A DNA stretch of 64,000 bases from Trypanosoma brucei gambiense DAL972 (Eukaryota > Euglenozoa > Kinetoplastea > Trypanosomatida > Trypanosomatidae): assembly GCF_000210295.1 (NCBI RefSeq), contig NC_026743.1, positions 2,852,001-2,916,000 of the forward strand, given 5' to 3'. Below the pieces are notes generated by a model. That model saw nothing but the letters and a program-made list of their open reading frames with translations, did not search any database and was not told where the DNA came from. How positions within the stretch are numbered: position 1 is the stretch's first letter; each line of letters opens with the position of its first letter. Below, one piece after another: positions 58,419 to 64,000 of the stretch. The position numbers were made by a program, and so were the translations under genes.

Positions 58419-59136
58419 CTTTCCTACTGATCAACTACTTGTTTACTACCCTCAAACAACAACACACGATTTTCTCAGAGTCCCTCAAAGAAAGCAAAGG
58501 AAATGAGTACAGCGGTAAAAAAAAAAAAAAAGTAACACTTGCTTTTTAACACACAAAACGCAACACTTCAACAGTTTACCTGCTAGATCCCCCACAAGAG
58601 GGGGGAAAGTGATCGCCGCCAGAAACTGCCGTATGTCCCCGCCTTCGGAATTAAGGACGCAAGGGGAAAAAGTGCTCAGTACAGACAAGGCCGCATCAAA
58701 ACCCCGGACCGGCTAATGTGTTGAGTTTCAAATGAATTGTTTTCCCAATGCTTTTTCGTTCATCTCAGAAAACAGAGGGACGGACAAGGCGAATCGCAAA
58801 ACAAAGCGGAGGGGTAACCTTAGCAATAGACGAAACATTTGGAGGGGAGAAGGTTGTGGCGCCCCCGGGAGCGGCGCTGCCACAGGGGTTCTTACATGGT
58901 CGTACGCATGCGTCTCCTAAACGGTCCAGTGGGCAGCTCAGTGCCTTCGCTTCGTCGTCACCGACAACATAAGCAAAGGGTGCGAGAAGGTAAAGAAAAG
59001 AGGAATACGGGTTGCACCCCCCCACACACACACACACATATTAAATGTCCTTGAGCAAACCTAAAGGCAAAAGGAGGTAAACGATGTTCCCTGGTCTTTT
59101 TTGTAGATCCGCCAGGCGCGTGTAGTCCTTGACTGC
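58419..59136. other. intergenic
   Basis: Contains an A15-16 run near 58517-58532 (a T run on the transcribed strand) and a CA run near 59023-59037. Splice region of the transporter and 3' UTR of the kinesin. No gene is seen. Confidence 0.45.
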
Positions 59137-62100
59137 TCAGAAGAAAAGAGCAGGCCTCTCCACCAAGGTCGAGTTTGTGCGTGCAAATTTGCTACGTGCC
59201 GGTGCATCACGCTGCTTATTCAGCGAAAAGGTCCGTCGCCGCACATAACCATTCTGGTTGTTGCTACTGCTTCGGGAATCCCAACGCATCCCTGCAGCAG
59301 CATCAACCGACACTGAAGACCTCGACCGCAACAATCCTTTAGGTGCGTCACGCTGCGGGCGCTGGGAATGTCCTCTCTTTAACGAAGTTTGAAGGGATGT
59401 AGCGCGTATCAATTGGGAAGTGGTGATGGGCTGTCCAACCTGACACCGCAGCAACTCAGGATTCCGTTTCATTGCCTTCCGCCTGACAAGGTCGCTATGG
59501 TGCTTGTGGGCTGTTACGGTTGCCGCTACGTGCTGTCGCCGCCGTTCCGCGAGCCCGAGCCGGCGTGACACCTCATCGGTCGTACGCTGTTTCACCGCCA
59601 GTTGGTGCTGAAGCACAGCTAATTTCATGTCCCGTTCCCGAGACTCGTGCTGGTGGCGGTTTTTCAGTACGTGTTTATTAGCCTCCTGAATGCGTATTTC
59701 CTCTTTTGCCTTATTCAGTTTAGCAGTCAGCTCCGCCACTTCACGCTGAGAATTGCAATATTCTTCGTTCAACTTTTCCCACTCAATCTGCACTTCGCGC
59801 AGTTGCCTCTCAGATGTGCGTTGCTTCATATTGTGCTCCTCAATGTATGTGTAGAGGTGAGCAATTTGTCCTTCCATCTGTTCCCGTTCATCCATATAAT
59901 CCTGGTCAAGTGCAACGAGGCTCTTGTATTCGTTCTCTCGGTGTAGCAATCGCTCTTGCAAGAGCCGGTTCTCACACTCCAAGTCCTCAATCCGATAGTC
60001 GCGCTCTCTACTGCAAAGGATTTCATCTTCTAGTTGCTTCTTCAGGGTTCGCACCTGGCTGCGCAACTGCACATTCTCGTGGCCCTGGTGTAGCGATGCG
60101 GATCCAGAGTTTTCCACTACGTCACCACCGTACCCCACTGACATGAAGCGTGCCTTCTGTTGTGGAGTTAGCAGAATCCATATACTACGAAATGCCTCGT
60201 CTTTTTTCTGCATCTCCTGAAGTAAGGCACAGTGCTCCTTGTTGCCTCGTTCGAGTTCCTCCTCTGTACTCGTCAAACGACTTTGCAGTACATCACAGAG
60301 ATTTCTCTGATCCTCAAAGGCAGTTGTCAATCGTTCACATTCTTCAGCGCGCTCACCAGACGCCTTGAACCACGCAACTGTCTCTTCACGAATAACACGT
60401 TCAGCATATTCATGAAGAAGTTTAAGGTTGAGCTCTTCCAATTGGTCCGTTAATCCCGTGTTTTCGTTCGTCACCCTCTCTAACCGTTGCCGAAGTTCCT
60501 CGCAGCTTTTTTCCGTCTGCACAATATGTTTTCTTGCCTCCAGGAGCTCTGCCATAGTACGCTTCTGCTCACTGCGCATCGCTTCCACGGTCTTCGCCAT
60601 TACCTGCTTTTGCTCGCTCATGCTATCAAACTGTTCTTGCATCCACCGAAAAGTGTCCGTTACCTTATGAAGCAACTCACTAGTTCCTACCTCCAATACG
60701 GCCTCTTCAAGAGTTTGTTGCGCTTCATCGCACTGCCGTACTCGTTGCTCCAGTTCCTGCCGAAGCTCCTCGGCTACGTCCCCACGCGACTCCAGTGAAC
60801 AGAGATCCCGTTCGCGTTCACGCAAGACACTCTGGAAAATGGCACACTGGCGCTCTAGAGCCACCACATGGTCCCGAATCACTGGATCTTCGGCGCTGTT
60901 GGCGCCAGATGCGTTGGCTAGTGAGTTTTCCGTGTTCGTTGCCGCATCACCATTTACCTTCTGGGGTTGTTCAGGTTCCTTTCCTTCATGATCCATACCA
61001 TCGTTTGAATTGGGCGCATGCTTCTCCCTTCGTGTTAAGGATGAAAGTTGCTTTTCAATGTTCACCTCTTCTTGAAGTGTGGCGACACGGTGACGCAAAG
61101 TTTCAATTTCCCGCGTAAGATTTCCATAAGCTTCCTCAAAACTACACCCATTCCTCATAAGCAAATCTCTTACTCTTTCTTTTGTCTTTGTTAGAACGCA
61201 CCGTTTTGCCGTTGTAGCAAAGTCAAGCGAACTCTTTGTTTCCGCAGCACTGCGTTTGTCGAGTGACACAGTCGCGATAAGAAGAAGATAACAGTCAGCG
61301 AGAGTCGATGCAAGGTAAAGCGTGAGCATCGACTCTCGGACTGGAAGTACATCCGCCTCCTCGGCCGTAGCCCTAATTACGGAGTGCAGAACTGAAAGTG
61401 ACTTGTTTATGGCAATAGCTTCCCCTAGTTCGTCACCCACCACTCCTGTTCGCTTTACACGCTCCGACCCTGCCAAATCACCTAAAGTTAAGCGACTCGT
61501 AAACACTGGAATACCGCCAACACACTTTGTTACATGTAGGGAAAGCAGTACATGCGACCGGGAACTGCGTGCGTTTAACGCGTGGTGACTGACAAAACGC
61601 TTTCTCTGTGCTTCAGCGATGCGTGCAATTGCAAGAGTTGCATTCTGCACGAGGTAACGGGGCTCGGGAACCGCAGTGCCCAAAGGTTTTTGGAGCAGCA
61701 TACCGTGTTCTGATTTCCCTCTCCCCAGCAAGTTGTAGGCATTGTTGTTGTATATTTGTATATACGACAATTCTACAATGTCGTTCTCAGCGTCGAGGTT
61801 GTCAAACAAAGCATTGATAAAAGCGGGTGCCAAAACGTTAATTGTGTGCGTCTTCCCGCTCCCCGTTTGCCCGTAGCAGAGGACACAAGCATTGAAGCCA
61901 GCCCTCAGCTGCTCAACTATACCCGGAACTATCGACTCACATATTTCGCTGTCACTCACTGACGGGCCAAAGACACGACCAAACTCATACGTACGTTGCA
62001 CCTCTTTTGCCCCATCGGCAGTTGGTGTTATGACTGTAAGCATGTTCCCCTCTTCGGTTCCGGCGATGGGTGCGAAACAGGGTACCGGCCGAGTTGCGCC

Positions 62101-62535
62101 CCTTCCGGTCATCACAGGCCCGCCGTTAATATTGGAACTACTAGAAAGGCTCATGTTTGAGAGACTACCCCTCTCATCACCCTGTCCGCCACCACCAATA
62201 TTTGCTGCCTCTTCGGCACTTTTGGCACATTGGTTGGCACTGCCGATACGGGCACTTTCTCGCCGACAACCTGTCCGTGGTGTTGTTGTTAACGTTCCAG
62301 TTTCAATAACGTACCTCAGGAGATTGCTATTGTCACTAGAAGGTTTTACACGGACTGCAACCCTCACAGCATCCTGGCTACTCTGCGACCCCCGTGGTGT
62401 CCGCTCAACCTTTCCACGGCAGCGGACAGGCGTACTCCCCTCCCGTTTCACTGTTGACTGAGTTGTCACCGGTGTCGTCGCACCGATTTGAGGTATACCC
62501 GCCAGTACCTGAGCTGAGGATGAGGAAGACATCAT
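59137..62535 (-). CDS. kinesin with N-terminal motor and long coiled coil
   Basis: A 1132-residue kinesin. A Ser/Thr-rich leader (about 1-55) precedes the motor. VRVAVRVKPSS is the first strand; then an insertion of about 85 residues, rich in Ser, Gly and Asn, separates it from TYEFGRVFGP. The P-loop GQTGSGKT is at about 222-229, switch I is NARSSRSHVLL and switch II GDLAGSERVKR. A long coiled coil (about 440-1010) predicts a dimer with a rod. The tail is basic, with RRRTFSLNKQR and a C-terminal RPALFF. The longest frame starts with GTG, so the first ATG, at 62535, is used. The subfamily is not assigned; the coiled coil rules out an internal-motor type. Confidence 0.93.
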   Translation of the reverse strand: MMSSSSSAQVLAGIPQIGATTPVTTQSTVKREGSTPVRCRGKVERTPRGSQSSQDAVRVAVRVKPSSDNSNLLRYVIETGTLTTTPRTGCRRESARIGSANQCAKSAEEAANIGGGGQGDERGSLSNMSLSSSSNINGGPVMTGRGATRPVPCFAPIAGTEEGNMLTVITPTADGAKEVQRTYEFGRVFGPSVSDSEICESIVPGIVEQLRAGFNACVLCYGQTGSGKTHTINVLAPAFINALFDNLDAENDIVELSYIQIYNNNAYNLLGRGKSEHGMLLQKPLGTAVPEPRYLVQNATLAIARIAEAQRKRFVSHHALNARSSRSHVLLSLHVTKCVGGIPVFTSRLTLGDLAGSERVKRTGVVGDELGEAIAINKSLSVLHSVIRATAEEADVLPVRESMLTLYLASTLADCYLLLIATVSLDKRSAAETKSSLDFATTAKRCVLTKTKERVRDLLMRNGCSFEEAYGNLTREIETLRHRVATLQEEVNIEKQLSSLTRREKHAPNSNDGMDHEGKEPEQPQKVNGDAATNTENSLANASGANSAEDPVIRDHVVALERQCAIFQSVLRERERDLCSLESRGDVAEELRQELEQRVRQCDEAQQTLEEAVLEVGTSELLHKVTDTFRWMQEQFDSMSEQKQVMAKTVEAMRSEQKRTMAELLEARKHIVQTEKSCEELRQRLERVTNENTGLTDQLEELNLKLLHEYAERVIREETVAWFKASGERAEECERLTTAFEDQRNLCDVLQSRLTSTEEELERGNKEHCALLQEMQKKDEAFRSIWILLTPQQKARFMSVGYGGDVVENSGSASLHQGHENVQLRSQVRTLKKQLEDEILCSRERDYRIEDLECENRLLQERLLHRENEYKSLVALDQDYMDEREQMEGQIAHLYTYIEEHNMKQRTSERQLREVQIEWEKLNEEYCNSQREVAELTAKLNKAKEEIRIQEANKHVLKNRHQHESRERDMKLAVLQHQLAVKQRTTDEVSRRLGLAERRRQHVAATVTAHKHHSDLVRRKAMKRNPELLRCQVGQPITTSQLIRATSLQTSLKRGHSQRPQRDAPKGLLRSRSSVSVDAAAGMRWDSRSSSNNQNGYVRRRTFSLNKQRDAPARSKFARTNSTLVERPALFF

Positions 62536-62949
62536 CTGCCTCACCTAGCAGGCAGGTGCACACTATTGTCACACTCCTTCCGTCTGATTCCCTCACCCCT
62601 TACGGTTCCAAGTAATGTCACGGGATTCCAAACCCTTATTTACTAAAAACAGGGTCAGATCTGTTGAGCGGTTCACCAAGTAGGTCTCAACCGCCTTTCG
62701 GAGCCCAGTGCGTCTTACCTACTTTATCCCTTGAGCGTTAAACTAATATAATTGACGTAGATCTTTGCCTGAAGCTAACTTTACAGAGTAATACAGCCCT
62801 ACAGCTACACCTAAAAAGAAGTGAGTTGCCCAACCAATTTAACTCTCTTCGTTTCTTCCATTTAATAAAGCAGAAATACATGTGAAAACAACATTTGGAA
62901 AGAGAGTTGCACAACCAAGTACATAAGCAGGCTCCACAGTAAAGCAAAA
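62536..62949. other. intergenic, splice region of kinesin
   Basis: About 410 bases between the kinesin and the ATPase fragment. AT-rich, with no gene. Confidence 0.4.
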
Positions 62950-63357
62950 TTAAAAGCGCATGCTCGTGAGCTTAGAGCATAGGAGGGCAATGACCGTCGC
63001 ATCAACTTCACCACGTACGACATTCGACCCCATCTTCGGCATGTGTTCCGTTCCCATCGTCACAGGAAGTGACTCACCGGTCAGTGCTGCTTCGTCAACG
63101 TCAATCACACCTTCGTTAATCGTGCAGTCAGCGGGAACGGCGGAACCAGACCCAAGCTTCACAAGGTCACCGGGAACCAGTAATGCGGCGTCTATCTGCT
63201 GCCAGGTACCGTCACGGTAAGCGGTCGCAATAGGTTTCAAAGAGTTCTTCAGTGCAGCGACCGCATCACCAGCTTTTATCGTCTCATACCACCCAATGAG
63301 AGCGTTAGCGAGTAATGTTAGAACACCGAACCACCATGTTTTGGCTATTTTTTTGTA
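62950..63357 (-). pseudogene. truncated P-type H+-ATPase fragment
   Basis: A minus-strand frame of about 135 codons matches the plasma-membrane H+-ATPase (P3A) family over the end of its second span and the actuator domain. It includes GVLTLLANALIGWYE, KAGDAVAALKNSLKP, LVPGDLVKLGSGSAVPADC, and LTGESLPV, the TGES loop. The match stops after ATVIA, where an intact gene would continue toward the next span; here it ends in LLCSKLTSMRF and a stop. The N-terminal part, the DKTGT phosphorylation site and the rest of the pump are absent, and a stop (TAG at 63360-63358) lies just upstream. It cannot make a pump. It probably derives from a nearby full-length gene by partial duplication. Confidence 0.8.
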
Positions 63358-64000
63358 CTACTAATACTCCTTTCCACCCCTTTGTTCGTGTGTGTGGAGG
63401 GAGTATTAAAACCAGAGCACGAACACCGCGTGCACTGCAGAGAACATATGTGGGAATTCAAATATTAACTGTGACGAGATTGAACATTTGGTGCGGTTCC
63501 TTCTTGACATAACCGCGTATCAGAAGGTACACGTTAGGGAATTTCCTAACCGACCATAGTTTTTCGCCACATGCACACGTGGCTTATTCCTTTGCTGCCT
63601 CCTTCATGCGGCAATTACCGCCGCGCACCGTAACGGTAAACCCAGTGTATGACCTCTCAAGAAATACAATGGTATGCATTTTCCCAGGATGACAAAAGAA
63701 GAGGACCTATATCATCTTTGTCCCTTCGCAATTTGCTCCGCTCCCCTTGAAAAAAAAAAAAATCACATGACCGTACCGCCAAGAAACTTTCACCGCGAGA
63801 AGAAAAAAAGAGAAGAATAAAATGAACTTCGAGGGTCAGAAGCAGTTTGAAGGTAACAGGTGAGCGTAGCGAAAGGAACAACGGCCTAAATAGAGTGATA
63901 TTCTCCCACAATAACCTTTTCCTCTTTGCTTATTTGGCGCTCCCTCACTGATAGCACTTTTACCGGTAAACAAACTACCACGCATGCGACCGACTACAGG
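63358..64000. other. intergenic, right edge
   Basis: No gene is seen. Contains an A13 run near 63750-63762 (T run on the minus strand). May be the 3' UTR of a gene beyond the window. Confidence 0.4.

Noticed and set aside
61892..62461. 189-codon plus-strand ORF inside the second kinesin
   Set aside because: It is the shadow of the kinesin frame and starts in a coding-strand region of well-supported motor sequence.

Overview
The window looks like nuclear DNA of a kinetoplastid, most likely the Trypanosoma brucei group. Almost all genes are intronless and lie in two long directional clusters, with polypyrimidine tracts and AG acceptors just upstream of start codons, as expected for spliced-leader trans-splicing. 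Kinetoplastid-style proteins are present. From memory only, a gamma-glutamylcysteine synthetase gene close to P-type H+-ATPase sequence recalls T. brucei chromosome 10; this was not checked.

The plus-strand cluster (about 0.5-18.8 kb) holds two PRA1-family membrane proteins around a triple PDZ-like protein, two unknown proteins, ribulose-phosphate 3-epimerase, a PROPPIN-like WD40 protein, a membrane short-chain dehydrogenase of the 3-ketoacyl-CoA reductase type, a TruD-like pseudouridine synthase with an altered active site, an M20 metallopeptidase and a rhodanese-methyltransferase fusion. A frameshifted coding relic around a 16-G run lies before the last gene.

At about 18.8-20.2 kb the clusters converge: this is a strand-switch region, where kinetoplastid transcription normally ends. 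It is not empty. It has a candidate cis-spliced microgene (GTAAGT, TACTAAT, ACAG; 29 codons), an orphan trans-splice acceptor followed by a 67-codon ORF, and a GNRA hairpin in a GC-rich block.

The minus-strand cluster (about 62.5 down to 20.2 kb) holds two kinesins (one ending in a prenylation box), a nucleotide-sugar transporter, a calcyphosin-like protein, a membrane RING protein, a longin without a SNARE motif, NOC2, GOT1, a degenerate Nudix-like protein, a MATE transporter, an EF-hand (DRC8-like) protein, a TPR/J-domain co-chaperone, gamma-glutamylcysteine synthetase, a HAD-like protein, an EME1-like protein, a mitochondrial-looking RanBP2 zinc-finger protein, a CCCH zinc-finger protein, a GIY-YIG-like/SF2 helicase fusion, two unknown proteins and a GT31/GT67-type glycosyltransferase. 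At the right edge lies a truncated P-type H+-ATPase fragment. As usual in kinetoplastids, neighbours share transcription rather than a pathway: they include secretory-pathway, mitochondrial RNA/ribosome, redox and cytoskeletal genes. No tRNA, rRNA, CRISPR array or intact mobile element was recognised.
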